This document shows positions 16,248-25,320 of a DNA stretch of 40,320 bases, one piece after another. Under the pieces are notes generated by a model. The model made no database searches, was not told the DNA's origin, and worked only from the letters and a program-made list of their open reading frames with translations. Origin of the DNA: Synergistaceae bacterium. Lineage in GTDB: Bacteria; Synergistota; Synergistia; Synergistales; Synergistaceae. The stretch lies in NCBI GenBank assembly GCA_031268885.1, contig JAIRWR010000080.1, forward strand, positions 1 to 40,320, written 5' to 3'. A program made the position numbers and the translations under genes. Position 1 is the first letter of the stretch. Each line of letters starts with the position of its first letter.

Positions 16248-18776
16248 CTACACGTCGGCCAGAGAATAACCTCTTTTTGGAACCGCCTTCAGTGGCACGT
16301 CCAGGCGCCAGGCTCTCTCCATGATATCCACCAGCAAGGATTCCACGCGGTCCGCGGTCTCCGGCGGTGTCTCGCAGATGATGGAGTCGTGCACCTGGAG
16401 CACAAGCCGTGAATCAGGGTGTTCCCCGGCGAGCGATTTATGGAATCTTATCAGCGCGATCTTCGCGATATCAGCCGCCGCGCTCTGTATTGGGGTGTTC
16501 ACCGCGACCCTGTCGATAGGCGAGCCGCCCCGCCCCTCCACTGTTGAAACCTCGGCGAGCGGTCTTATTCTTCCGAATATAGTGCTGGTATAACCGGTCT
16601 CTTTCGCGTCCGCTATGCTGTCTTCGATATACCGGCTAACCTTAGGAAGCACGGCGAAGTATCTGTCCACCAGCTTAGCCGCCTGATATCTCTGTATACC
16701 CATCCTCTGAGCCAGTCCGTGCGCTCTCATTCCGTAGATCAGCCCGAAGTTGACGGTCTTCGCGAATCTTCGCTGTTCGGGAGTGATGTCGCAGGGCTCC
16801 AGCCCAAATACCCACGAGGCCGTCTCAAGATGAATGTCCTTGCCGTTCTCGAACGCGTCGATCAGACGGTCCTCACCTGAGAGGTGAGCCAAAACCCTGA
16901 GCTCTATCTGAGAATAATCCGCGGCCACGAATACCATATCCCGGCGCGAACGCCCGCCAGGCGTTATTGCCCTCCGAAACTTCATCGCCCAGTCGCCGAA
17001 CACGGGAAGGTTCTGAACGTTTGGGTCGCGGCTGGCCAGTCTCGCCGTCCCCGTCGCGGTGTGCAGGAATGTCGAGTGTATCCTGCCGTCGGCCGACTCC
17101 GCGGCGTACTTGATAAAAGGATGAACAAATCCGCTGGATATCTTCGAGCATTCGCGAAACTCTAAGATCTTCAATGGAATCTCGTTCTGCGGCGAGGGGA
17201 GCCGCGACAGGTCTTCCAATACTCCGACGTCGGTGGAGAAGCCGGTCTTCGTCTTTTTTGCTACCGGCAGGCCGAGTTGCTCGAAGAGCAGATTTCCCAC
17301 CTGTTTCGGCGAATTGAGATTGATAACTCCGCCAGCCGCCGCGAAAATTTCGTCTTCCACCCTGGCTATGTGCAGACCAAGCTCGCGATCCAGGTCTTCC
17401 AACGCGCCGCGGTCCGCGTAGATCCCATCGCTCTGGAGCGAGATCAGTACGGGCGTCAGCGGGGCGTCTATCTCGCTCATCACACGGTTCATGCCGCGCG
17501 CGCGCGGGCTCTCAGAGTACTCCTTCCAGAGCGGCAGAATCCACTCCGCGCTCGATGTCCCAGCATCCGCCGAGCCGCCAAGTATGTGTTCCAGATCGTG
17601 ATTCTTCGCGTCGGGATGCAGGAAGTAATGCGCCAGCTCCACGTCGAAAATCTTCTCCGGCTTCCCGCTCAATTCAGGCAGAACTTCGCACCAGCGCCTG
17701 TAGTCGGCCAGAATCAGCCTGTGTTCCCCATCCAGCCAGCGCGCAAGCCCTTTTTCCCCGCCCACGCCGAGTTCTGTCCATCCGCCGTCGCGCGCCATCA
17801 ACACCTTAGGGCCATCCGCGAGCACGAGGACCTCCTCCAGCATCAGGGATTCAACATCCCGCCTCTCTGCCCTCGGCGCGTGGACCGGTCTGGAACTGGC
17901 CTGTGCGGAGTCCAATCTCAAACGCCGCATGAGCTTTTTGAGCCCGAGCCTCTCGCAGAGTCTAACCGCCTCCCGTGTGTTTACAGGGCCGACGCGCAGG
18001 AGTTCCGGTCTCACCGCCTCGACATTTTGCGGGACGACCAGCTCATAGCTATTGTACGCCGACTCCCTTCCTCTCTCCAGTTTTGCCCTCACGCTCTTCG
18101 ACACAGAGTCCACGGCGCCGTAAATATCGTCGAGCGACCCGTACTCGGAGATCAGCGCTCTCGCCGTCTTGTCCCCTATGCCGCTGACGCCAGGGATGTT
18201 GTCCACCGAGTCCCCGACGAGCGCGAGATAGTCGGCCATCGCTCGCGGCGGGAAACCGTACTCCTCCGCGAACGATATCTCGTCGTACAGTTTGAACTCG
18301 GTGATTCCCTTGATCGGACGAATCATCTTCATGCCGCGCGAGAGTATCTGCAGCAGGTCCTTGTCGGCGGAGAGAATCAGGACCTCTACCCCTTCCTCGG
18401 CGGCGGCGGTAGCGGCGGCGGCTATGAGATCGTCAGCCTCTATGCCGTCGCGCACGAAGACGGGATACCCCAGGGCGGCGCACAGTTCGAAGATCAGGGG
18501 GATCTGCGTCTTGAACCCTTCCGGCGTAGGGCGTCTGCCATCCTTGTACGCGGCATACATCTCATCGCGGACAGTTGGGCCTTTGGGATCGAAGAAGAGC
18601 CCCACGCCGTCGGGCTGCCATTCATCCACCGCCTTTATCAGCATATTCATAAAACCCAGCACCGCGTTAGTGGGGGTACCGTCGGGGGCGTTCATCTCAG
18701 GGACGGCGTAAAACCCTCGAAATGCCAGTCCGTGCCCGTCAACCAGCATAATTTTCTTAACATCGCCGCAAGCCAT
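16248..18776 (-). CDS. polA: DNA polymerase I (5' nuclease plus polymerase; proofreading site apparently lost)
   Basis: Replication and repair polymerase that removes RNA primers and fills gaps. The 5' nuclease domain begins at the N-terminus (MLVDGHGLAFRGFYA) and has ADDLIA, ILSADKDLLQ and GDSVDNIPGVSGIGDKTA (about residue 190). The family A polymerase motifs are DYSQIELRVLAHLSGE (about 620), RRFAKTVNFGLIYGM (about 672) and QVHDSIICE (about 794). The middle 3'-5' exonuclease region is short and I cannot find the DxE metal-binding motif, so proofreading is probably absent, as in Taq. ATG 18776 is 12 bases after GGAGGA. Upstream in-frame GTGs at 18785 and 18788 are possible. The product is 842 residues, shorter than the E. 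coli 928, consistent with the reduced middle domain. Confidence 0.95.
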   Translation of the reverse strand: MACGDVKKIMLVDGHGLAFRGFYAVPEMNAPDGTPTNAVLGFMNMLIKAVDEWQPDGVGLFFDPKGPTVRDEMYAAYKDGRRPTPEGFKTQIPLIFELCAALGYPVFVRDGIEADDLIAAAATAAAEEGVEVLILSADKDLLQILSRGMKMIRPIKGITEFKLYDEISFAEEYGFPPRAMADYLALVGDSVDNIPGVSGIGDKTARALISEYGSLDDIYGAVDSVSKSVRAKLERGRESAYNSYELVVPQNVEAVRPELLRVGPVNTREAVRLCERLGLKKLMRRLRLDSAQASSRPVHAPRAERRDVESLMLEEVLVLADGPKVLMARDGGWTELGVGGEKGLARWLDGEHRLILADYRRWCEVLPELSGKPEKIFDVELAHYFLHPDAKNHDLEHILGGSADAGTSSAEWILPLWKEYSESPRARGMNRVMSEIDAPLTPVLISLQSDGIYADRGALEDLDRELGLHIARVEDEIFAAAGGVINLNSPKQVGNLLFEQLGLPVAKKTKTGFSTDVGVLEDLSRLPSPQNEIPLKILEFRECSKISSGFVHPFIKYAAESADGRIHSTFLHTATGTARLASRDPNVQNLPVFGDWAMKFRRAITPGGRSRRDMVFVAADYSQIELRVLAHLSGEDRLIDAFENGKDIHLETASWVFGLEPCDITPEQRRFAKTVNFGLIYGMRAHGLAQRMGIQRYQAAKLVDRYFAVLPKVSRYIEDSIADAKETGYTSTIFGRIRPLAEVSTVEGRGGSPIDRVAVNTPIQSAAADIAKIALIRFHKSLAGEHPDSRLVLQVHDSIICETPPETADRVESLLVDIMERAWRLDVPLKAVPKRGYSLADV

Positions 18777-18807
18777 GCGTAACACCACTCCTCCGCTCGG
18801 CCCTTGA

Positions 18808-18837
18808 TGTATAATTGAACTCCGCCGATGGCGTCAA
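18808..18837 (-). promoter_or_regulatory. candidate polA promoter
   Basis: Minus-strand TTGACG (18837-18832) and TATACA (18813-18808) are 18 bases apart and lie 32 bases before the chosen polA start. It overlaps the gltX promoter on the other strand. Confidence 0.5.
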
Positions 18838-18844
18838 TTATTAT
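18815..18844 (+). promoter_or_regulatory. candidate gltX promoter
   Basis: Plus-strand TTGAAC (18815-18820) and TATTAT (18839-18844) are 18 bases apart, giving a leader of about 50 bases to the gltX start. It shares DNA with the divergent polA promoter. Confidence 0.5.
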
Positions 18845-18901
18845 AGACGCTAAGCCGGTATTCTGTATCATGTATTTGTCTCTTTGGGAGGAATGAAGCG
18901 G

Positions 18902-20245
18902 ATGATCGGGAAAAATGTCAGGGCCAGGTTCGCGCCGAGCCCAACCGGCGCGCTCCACATAGGCGGCGCGCATACCGCCCTGTTCAATTGGCTGTGGGCC
19001 AGGCACAACGGCGGCAGATTTATACTGCGAATCGAGGATACGGACCGTGAAAGGTCCACCCCAGAATACGAGCGAACAATTTTGGACGGGCTCAAGTGGT
19101 TGGGACTGGACTGGGACGAGGGGCCGGATATTGGCGGCGGGCGGGGACCATACCGACAGTCCGAGCGCCTTCACAGCTACATGGAACGCGCGGAGGAACT
19201 GCTGGACCGCGGGTTGGCTTACAAGGATGGGGATGCGGTAATATTCAAGGTTCCATCTGGAGAGGAGATGGTCCTCCACGACCTGATATACGGCGACATA
19301 AACATACAGAGCGGCAGGGTGTCTACGAACCAGGACGGATCGGTCAAGGACATCGTAATGATAAAGAGCGACGGGATGCCCACTTACAACTATGCCGTCG
19401 TCATTGACGACCACGATATGAACATCACATACGTGATACGCGGCGAGGACCATATCTCGAATACCCCAAAGCAGATGCTGCTGTACAGAGCGTTCGGATG
19501 GGAACTTCCGGAGTTCGCTCACCTGCCTATGATACTGGGAGCGGACAAGAAAAAATTATCGAAGCGGCACGGCGCGACGAGCGTGTTCGAGTACAGCGAT
19601 ATGGGCTATCTGCCGGACTCGCTCTTCAACTTTCTCGCCCTCCTAGGCTGGACAGCCGGCAATGACACCGAGATATTCGACAGGGCCCTGGCGACCGAAC
19701 TCTTCGATCTGGCGAATGTGACAAAAAAGCCCGCAGTCTTTGACATGGACAAGCTCAACTTCGTGAATCAGGAGCACTTGAAGAGGCTTGATCCCGCGTC
19801 GAGGCGTGAGGCGGTCGAGCCGTTCTGGCAATTGCTGGACCTGCCGCTGGAGCGCTTCGGGAAGAAATACCTGGAGGACGCGCTCTCCCTTATGGGAGGC
19901 CGAGGCAGGACGACGAGGGAACTCGCGGAGTTCAGCGACTACTTCCTGGACTTCGAGCCTGTAAAACTCCGATACGACGCGTCCGATATACCGGAGGAGC
20001 GCAGGCTGGTCCTTCGCGAATTCTTCGGGGAGCTGTTGAACTTACCGATCTGGGGCGCTCAGGAGATGGAGGAATTCGCGCGAAGGTGGTGCGAGAGGAA
20101 CGAAACGCCGCTCAAGGACGTGGCTATGCCCCTCAGGTGGGTGCTCACAGGCAGAAAGGTCAGTCCAGGCGTATTCGAGGTTACGGCGCTTCTGGGCAGA
20201 GATGAGTGCAGGGCGCGGTTGACGCGTTATGGGCTCGCCGGATAG
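18902..20245 (+). CDS. gltX: glutamate--tRNA ligase
   Basis: Charges tRNA-Glu (and, in organisms lacking glutaminyl-tRNA synthetase, often tRNA-Gln for later amidation). Class I synthetase signatures are present: the HIGH-like APSPTGALHIGGAHTALFNW at residues about 10-29, FILRIEDTDRERS just after, and the KMSKS-like KKLSKRHGATS near residue 220. The C-terminal part is the helical anticodon-binding domain. ATG 18902 is chosen because GGGAGGA (18886-18892) lies nine bases before it. The ATG at 18893 directly touches that site. At 447 residues it is slightly short but within the bacterial range. It ends 19 bases before a convergent gene with no visible terminator. Confidence 0.95.
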   Translation: MIGKNVRARFAPSPTGALHIGGAHTALFNWLWARHNGGRFILRIEDTDRERSTPEYERTILDGLKWLGLDWDEGPDIGGGRGPYRQSERLHSYMERAEELLDRGLAYKDGDAVIFKVPSGEEMVLHDLIYGDINIQSGRVSTNQDGSVKDIVMIKSDGMPTYNYAVVIDDHDMNITYVIRGEDHISNTPKQMLLYRAFGWELPEFAHLPMILGADKKKLSKRHGATSVFEYSDMGYLPDSLFNFLALLGWTAGNDTEIFDRALATELFDLANVTKKPAVFDMDKLNFVNQEHLKRLDPASRREAVEPFWQLLDLPLERFGKKYLEDALSLMGGRGRTTRELAEFSDYFLDFEPVKLRYDASDIPEERRLVLREFFGELLNLPIWGAQEMEEFARRWCERNETPLKDVAMPLRWVLTGRKVSPGVFEVTALLGRDECRARLTRYGLAG

Positions 20246-20264
20246 AGACGGGGGCCGGCGCTTG

Positions 20265-21386
20265 CTAAACTGTATCGGCCAGTTCATTGTGGACAATCCT
20301 CAATAAGTCCATGATTTTTAAATTTTGCGGACAATGTCGTTGGCAGATACCACAGGATACACAACGGCTGGCATCGATATTGCCCGTTATGTATGTCTGG
20401 TTATATACGACTCTGTCGATGGGATTCGGCCGCGTCATCTTATAGTTGTTATACAGGCGGAACACCTCGGGAATGGCTATATTCCGCGAGCAGGGCATAC
20501 AGTAGCGGCAACCCGTACAACCGATGCTGTTTAACATCAGCGTTTCCAACTCCCCTTGAATCTGCTCAATAAGCGCGGTGTCAGCGTCTGACATCACATT
20601 GGGGGCCGATCGGTCAAAGATCCGCAAGTTGTCGTCAAGCTGCTCGACTGTGCTGGTTCCGCTGAGAACCACCGCAACCTCGGGTTTGTTATACAACCAG
20701 CGGAAGCACCATTCAACGAATGACCGCTTTTGAGGATGGTTAGCAATCAGTTCTTTTGCTCTTTCGGGCAGATTGTTCGGAAGATATCCTCCGCGAAGCG
20801 GCTCCATAATAACAACGGGGATGCCCTTGTCAGCGGCGTAGCGCAGCCCTTCAATCCCTATCTGACTATGTTCATCCAGAATATTAAGCTGAATTTGCGC
20901 CATCTCCCAGTCAAAAGCATCTACGATCTCTTTGAACGCGGGCAGCGTATTGTGTATTGAGAATCCCTTATGCAGAATCTTTCCCTTTTGCACCATCTTA
21001 TCAAGAAAGGCCAGCCCGTCATACCGTTTCACCTTGTCCCAATTGTCAGGATTCAAGTTGTGCAGTAGGTAAAAATCTATATAATCGGTTTGGAGCCTTG
21101 CAAGTTGCTCATCCAAATACCTTTCAAAATCCACATGACCACTTACATGGACAACAGGACACTTTGTTGCCATATATACCCGATTTCGGTAGCCGTCCTG
21201 TAATGCCCTGCCGGTGATACGCTCGCTATCGCCATAGATATAAGCGGAATCCAGATAATTAACACCGTTGTCAATGGCATGGCGAACCATCTTGATCGCG
21301 TCCGCTTCACTCTCCGGGAATCGCATACAACCAAGCCCGAATCGTGATACTTTATGATCCGTCTTTCCAAATTTTCTATATTCCAT
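20265..21386 (-). CDS. aldo/keto reductase with C-terminal [4Fe-4S] ferredoxin domain
   Basis: Predicted NAD(P)H- or ferredoxin-linked oxidoreductase. The N-terminal TIM barrel has the aldo/keto reductase tetrad: Asp46 and Tyr51 in DSAYIYG, Lys75 in ATKCP and His109 in LLHNL. The C-terminus holds two cysteine groups, GCTGCRYCMPC and CVSCGICQRHCP, for iron-sulfur clusters, as in the common anaerobe-type subfamily. GAGGTGAG precedes the ATG. A 70-base sample (20331-20400) counted by eye is about 49% GC against about 61% for a gltX sample, so recent acquisition is possible. It is last in the glycyl-radical cluster, 146 bases after the CoA-transferase. That gap has no strong signal beyond a weak TTGTAA/TTTATT pair, so it may be co-transcribed or separate. 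The substrate is unknown. Confidence 0.85.
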   Translation of the reverse strand: MEYRKFGKTDHKVSRFGLGCMRFPESEADAIKMVRHAIDNGVNYLDSAYIYGDSERITGRALQDGYRNRVYMATKCPVVHVSGHVDFERYLDEQLARLQTDYIDFYLLHNLNPDNWDKVKRYDGLAFLDKMVQKGKILHKGFSIHNTLPAFKEIVDAFDWEMAQIQLNILDEHSQIGIEGLRYAADKGIPVVIMEPLRGGYLPNNLPERAKELIANHPQKRSFVEWCFRWLYNKPEVAVVLSGTSTVEQLDDNLRIFDRSAPNVMSDADTALIEQIQGELETLMLNSIGCTGCRYCMPCSRNIAIPEVFRLYNNYKMTRPNPIDRVVYNQTYITGNIDASRCVSCGICQRHCPQNLKIMDLLRIVHNELADTV

Positions 21387-21532
21387 AACTCACCTCAATA
21401 TAGTTCGATAAGACCGCGCGCATGTGAGCCCACCTTTCATAAATCCCAAAAGGCAGGCTCAGCAGTGTCCAATAAAACACGAGATTCCGGTATTTACAAG
21501 GCTTCGCACGATTTATCCGCGAAAAAAGCGGT

Positions 21533-22825
21533 CTACCAGCTCGTTTTAAATCTTCTCTCGTACTCTTCGGTCAGCGCCTGGCGAAAGTTAGGATGCGCGA
21601 GGCCTATCAGCCCCCTTGCGCGTTCGCGCAGGGACTTGCCCTGCAGGTTAAAGGATCCATATTCGGTAATCACATAGCTAACATCGTTGCGGCTTGTGGT
21701 GACAGCCGTGCCATGATCCAGGAAGGGGACAATCTTTGAGATCTTCTGGTCCCCTGTCGTGGATGGGAAGGCAATGATGGAGACGCCGCCTTTGGACATC
21801 TGCGCGCCGCGCACAAAGTCCACCTGGCCGCCGACAGCTGAAAACTGGCGCAGGCCGAAACTCTCGGCGCAGATCTGGCCCATCAGGTCAACCTGAATAC
21901 AGGAGTTGATGGAGACGAATCTGTCGTTTTGCGCTATGACATACGGATCGTTTGTATAGTCTACAGGGGCCATGTAGATAGACGGGTTGTCGTCGATGAA
22001 ATCATAGAACTTGCGGGTGCCCATGAGGAAGGTGGCGAGCATCCTTCCGGGATGCAGCGTCTTCTTCGCGTTGGTGATGACGCCTGCCTCCACGAGATCC
22101 ATAACGCTGTCGGAGAACGTCTCCGAGTGAACGCCCAGATCCTTTTTGTCCTTGAGGTGAAAGAGTGTCGCGTTGGGCAGCAAGCCGATTCCGAGCTGGA
22201 GAGTAGCGCCGTCTTCGACCAGGTCCGCGCAGTTTTTGCCGATAGCGTCCGCTATACCGCCAAGTTCTTCCTCCCGCTTTAGCTCAATCAGGGGCGATTC
22301 GGCCTCCACAAGCCAGTCGAACTGGCTGACATGCGCGAATGATTCACCGTGGCAGCGCGGCATACAGTTGTTGACCTGCGCGATCTTCAGCTTGGCGGTC
22401 TTGAGCATGGCCATCATGTAATGCACGTTGATGCCGAAACTGACAAAACCGTGTCTGTCGGGAGGGCTTACATTAAAAAGGGCGACATCCATCTTCATGT
22501 CGGCAAAGAACGAGGGGTAGCCCGAAAAATTGCGGGGGATAAAGTCGGCGCGGCCCTCTTCGAGCGCCTTGCGGTCGTGTCTGCCGGCGAAGAGGGTGTT
22601 GTGGCGAATATGGCCGACAGCCTCGGGGGAGCACTGTGGCGCGGAACCATTACTCGACATGCTGTAGGTCTCTACGTCCTTCAGATCGGGCATACGTTCG
22701 CCCAGAGCTAACATCAGGGCTTCGGGCGCGCCGTAAATGCCGCCGAAGCCTATCTTATCGCCGTCTTTGATCTTTTGCGCGGCTTCCTGTGCCGTGATGT
22801 ACCTTTCAGGATACAACTTCGTCAT
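21533..22825 (-). CDS. acetyl-CoA hydrolase/4-hydroxybutyrate CoA-transferase family protein
   Basis: Probable class I CoA-transferase that moves CoA from acetyl-CoA (or similar) to a short-chain acid. The conserved GATLQLGIGLLPNAT block is followed by LGVHSETFSD, where Glu235 is the expected thioester-forming glutamate, and by a C-terminal VDFVRGAQMSKGGVSI and YVITEYG block. This matches 4-hydroxybutyrate CoA-transferase-type (Cat2/AbfT) proteins from fermenting anaerobes. ATG 22825 is seven bases after GGAGG and gives 430 residues, the normal length. It lies 86 bases downstream of the glycyl radical enzyme on the same strand. The neighbour suggests a role in the same catabolic route, but the acid substrate cannot be read from sequence. 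Confidence 0.85.
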   Translation of the reverse strand: MTKLYPERYITAQEAAQKIKDGDKIGFGGIYGAPEALMLALGERMPDLKDVETYSMSSNGSAPQCSPEAVGHIRHNTLFAGRHDRKALEEGRADFIPRNFSGYPSFFADMKMDVALFNVSPPDRHGFVSFGINVHYMMAMLKTAKLKIAQVNNCMPRCHGESFAHVSQFDWLVEAESPLIELKREEELGGIADAIGKNCADLVEDGATLQLGIGLLPNATLFHLKDKKDLGVHSETFSDSVMDLVEAGVITNAKKTLHPGRMLATFLMGTRKFYDFIDDNPSIYMAPVDYTNDPYVIAQNDRFVSINSCIQVDLMGQICAESFGLRQFSAVGGQVDFVRGAQMSKGGVSIIAFPSTTGDQKISKIVPFLDHGTAVTTSRNDVSYVITEYGSFNLQGKSLRERARGLIGLAHPNFRQALTEEYERRFKTSW

Positions 22826-22893
22826 CTTCAAACCTCCAATATAGTTTTGTATTGCGCGAACCCGGGCTCTTTTTAGGACCAATCGGACACTCT

Positions 22894-22909
22894 CGGCGTC
22901 ATGACGCCG
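22894..22909. promoter_or_regulatory. perfect 16-bp palindrome directly after the glycyl radical enzyme gene
   Basis: CGGCGTCATGACGCCG reads identically on both strands and starts two bases past the TAG stop of the upstream gene. It could be a protein-binding operator, or a hairpin that stabilises or separates the two parts of the transcript. No T-run follows. Confidence 0.45.
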
Positions 22910-22911
22910 CG

Positions 22912-25272
22912 CTAGAGGATCTCCTGCGCGGTGCGGGATATGACCTCCTCCTGATGATAGTCATCCATGTCTACGAAATAGTCGCTGTAACCGGCAACCC
23001 TGACCAGAAGCCCCCTGTACTGATCCGGATTCTTCTGTGCCTGCCGCAGGGTCTCCTCGTCCACCACGTTAAACTGAATGTGATGACCGCCGAGCTTGAA
23101 ATAAGTCCGGATGAGGTTTACCAGGCCGTTCAGCCCCTCCTCTCCCGCCAGAACGGACGGCAGGAAACGTTGGTTTAAAAGGGTGCCGCCAGATTTCACT
23201 TGATCCATCTTTCCGAGCGATTTCACTACGGCGGTTGGACCCTTGCGATCCGCGCCCTGACTTGGAGACGTCCCGTCCGATATCGGAGTGCCGCCAAAAC
23301 GTCCGTTTGGAGTCGCTGCCGTCATCTTTCCAAAATAGTTGTGACAGGTCGTCGAGAGCATGTTCAGATGGTAGGTTGGGCCCAATATGCCGGGCTTGCC
23401 GTCTATGCTCTCGAACAGGCTCGTATAGACCATCCGCATTATCGAATCGGCGTAGTCGTCGTCGTTGCCGTAGAAGGGCGTCTTGTTCCACATCGTGAGG
23501 CGAAGAGCCTCGTCACCCTCCCAGTCTCTGTTGCATGCGGCGATGAGAGCCTCCAGGGAGACCCGCCCATCCTCGAACACGTGCTTCTTTATCGCGGACA
23601 GGCTATCCGTGACAGTTCCTATGCCGGTACACTGAATGTAGTCAGAATTATAACGGGGGCCTCCGTTGTAATAGTCGCGCCCGTTCTGCACGCAGTCGCG
23701 GATCAGGACCGACAGAAATGTCGCTGGGAAAAATTCGGCGTATCTAGACCTGAGGTAGTTATCCGTCTCAATCTTGGTATCGACCACGTACTTCAACTGC
23801 TTTTCGAAAGCGCCGTACACATCTTCAAACGTACTGAAACCGGCGGGATCCCCCGTGCTTATGCTGACCCGCTTGCCGGTTGTCGGGTCAACCCCGTCGT
23901 TTAACGCCAGTTCGAGCAGCTTCGGCGTGTTGAGGTAGCCGTGCAACAGATAGGCCTCTTTTCCCGCGCAGCCCGTCTCTATGCAGCCGCTTGTGCCCCC
24001 TTCTCGCGCGTCCTCGATCGTCTTTCCGGCTCTCACCTGTTCCGCTATGACCATGTCCGCGTTGAATACCGACGGGTATCCCATTCCGTGCCGGATTACC
24101 TCTCCAGCGGCCTTGAGGACCCAATCCGGCGTTCTCACGCTGGTCTGAATGTTGCATTGCGGCTGCAGCAGCCGCAATTCATCTACCACCTCCAGCACAA
24201 TGCGCGTGATCTCGTTCGATCCATCCGTGCCGTCGCGCTTCAGTCCGGCGAGGTTGATATTGGTGAAGTCGTTGTAAGTGCCGCTCTCAGCCGCCGTCAC
24301 GCCAACCTTGGGCGGCGCCGGAGTGTTGTTGACCTTGATCCAGAAACATGAGATCAACTCCTTTGCCTTATCACGGCCGATCGTGCCGTCCGCGATTCCC
24401 TTTTCGTAGAAGGGCGCGAGATGTTGATCCAGATGTCCAGGGCTCATGGCATCCCAGCCGTTGAGCTCCGTTATTGTGCCAAGATGGACAAACCAATACA
24501 TCTGCACGGCCTCCCAGAAGTCACGGGGGGCATGGGCCGGTACCCAACGGCAGACATCCGCTATCTTCCTCAGCTCCGCCCCGCGCGCTTCGTCGGCTTC
24601 CCGCGCGGCCATGCTGTCCGCCAGCTCGGCGTGACGCTCGGCAAATATGATAACGGCGTCGCACGAGTAATCCATGCCCTGCAGCTCGTCATCCTTCGCG
24701 GTTGCGTCCGGGTCATTCAGGAAGTCGAGCTTGGCCCTCGCCTCGGCTATATCGCGCTTCAAGTCGAGCATTCCCTTCTCGTAGATCAGCCCGTCAAGGG
24801 CGGTATGTCCAAGCGCCCGCTGTTCGCCGAACTCGGTGAAGAGCCCAGCCTCGTACAGATTCAGCCATTTTTCGGGCATCCTGGCAAACGCCTTATCCCT
24901 CATGCTGCGCCCTCTCCAGTATGGGATTACGACCTTTTCATAGGATTCCATCTCCCGCTCGTCGACCGAGTAGCTCTGCATCCGGCGGGCGTTCAAAACC
25001 CTGAGATCCTCCAGCGAGTGACAGGTCAGCTCAGGGAAGGACGACACAGCCTTAGGAGCCGGGCCGCGTTCGCCCACTATCAACTCGTCCTGGCCGATGT
25101 AGATCTTCTTTCTCTCACAGATGTACTTGAAGTTCAACCCTCTCATGACGGGGGTCGAGAACTTGCCGTCGTTCTCCCTGTAAAATTCCGTCTCAAGCAC
25201 CGCGCGCTCCGCCGAAAAGCTCGGAAGCGCCTCAAAGCTCTCCCTGCGCAGCCTTTCTATCCGCTCATTCAT
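22912..25272 (-). CDS. glycyl radical enzyme, trans-4-hydroxy-L-proline dehydratase-like
   Basis: Oxygen-sensitive radical dehydratase/lyase. The C-terminal glycyl-radical motif is VRVAGYSDYF with Gly761. The active-site loop is GGTSGCIETGC with thiyl Cys430 and Glu432. Compared with HypD of Clostridioides difficile as I remember it, the whole length aligns with a constant offset of four residues. The residues reported there for substrate binding are kept: His156 (QRALGHT), Asp274 (ELNGWDA), Ser330, Asp335 and Phe336 (ESGTYNDF), and Tyr446 (LLHGYLN). HypD makes 1-pyrroline-5-carboxylate from hydroxyproline. ATG 25272 is 11 bases after AGGAGG. The in-frame GTG at 25284 overlaps that site. The product is 786 residues. 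No ProC-type reductase is present, so the substrate should be treated as probable, not proven; a ring-opening hydroxyproline lyase is one alternative. Confidence 0.85.
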   Translation of the reverse strand: MNERIERLRRESFEALPSFSAERAVLETEFYRENDGKFSTPVMRGLNFKYICERKKIYIGQDELIVGERGPAPKAVSSFPELTCHSLEDLRVLNARRMQSYSVDEREMESYEKVVIPYWRGRSMRDKAFARMPEKWLNLYEAGLFTEFGEQRALGHTALDGLIYEKGMLDLKRDIAEARAKLDFLNDPDATAKDDELQGMDYSCDAVIIFAERHAELADSMAAREADEARGAELRKIADVCRWVPAHAPRDFWEAVQMYWFVHLGTITELNGWDAMSPGHLDQHLAPFYEKGIADGTIGRDKAKELISCFWIKVNNTPAPPKVGVTAAESGTYNDFTNINLAGLKRDGTDGSNEITRIVLEVVDELRLLQPQCNIQTSVRTPDWVLKAAGEVIRHGMGYPSVFNADMVIAEQVRAGKTIEDAREGGTSGCIETGCAGKEAYLLHGYLNTPKLLELALNDGVDPTTGKRVSISTGDPAGFSTFEDVYGAFEKQLKYVVDTKIETDNYLRSRYAEFFPATFLSVLIRDCVQNGRDYYNGGPRYNSDYIQCTGIGTVTDSLSAIKKHVFEDGRVSLEALIAACNRDWEGDEALRLTMWNKTPFYGNDDDYADSIMRMVYTSLFESIDGKPGILGPTYHLNMLSTTCHNYFGKMTAATPNGRFGGTPISDGTSPSQGADRKGPTAVVKSLGKMDQVKSGGTLLNQRFLPSVLAGEEGLNGLVNLIRTYFKLGGHHIQFNVVDEETLRQAQKNPDQYRGLLVRVAGYSDYFVDMDDYHQEEVISRTAQEIL

Positions 25273-25320
25273 TATGAGCCGCACCTCCTGTTATAAAGGT
25301 TAAAAAGCCATCGTCACCGT

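Noticed and set aside
17277-18782. A 501-codon open frame antisense to polA
   Set aside because: Long antisense frames are expected in GC-rich genes; the translation is Arg/His/Val-rich without domains and polA is certain.
21517-21531. Terminator after the CoA-transferase gene
   Set aside because: Only a four-base stem (CCGC/GCGG) flanks the A/T run, too weak to support.
24421-25296. A 291-codon open frame antisense to the glycyl radical enzyme
   Set aside because: Shadow of a strongly conserved gene, with no domain or translation signal of its own.
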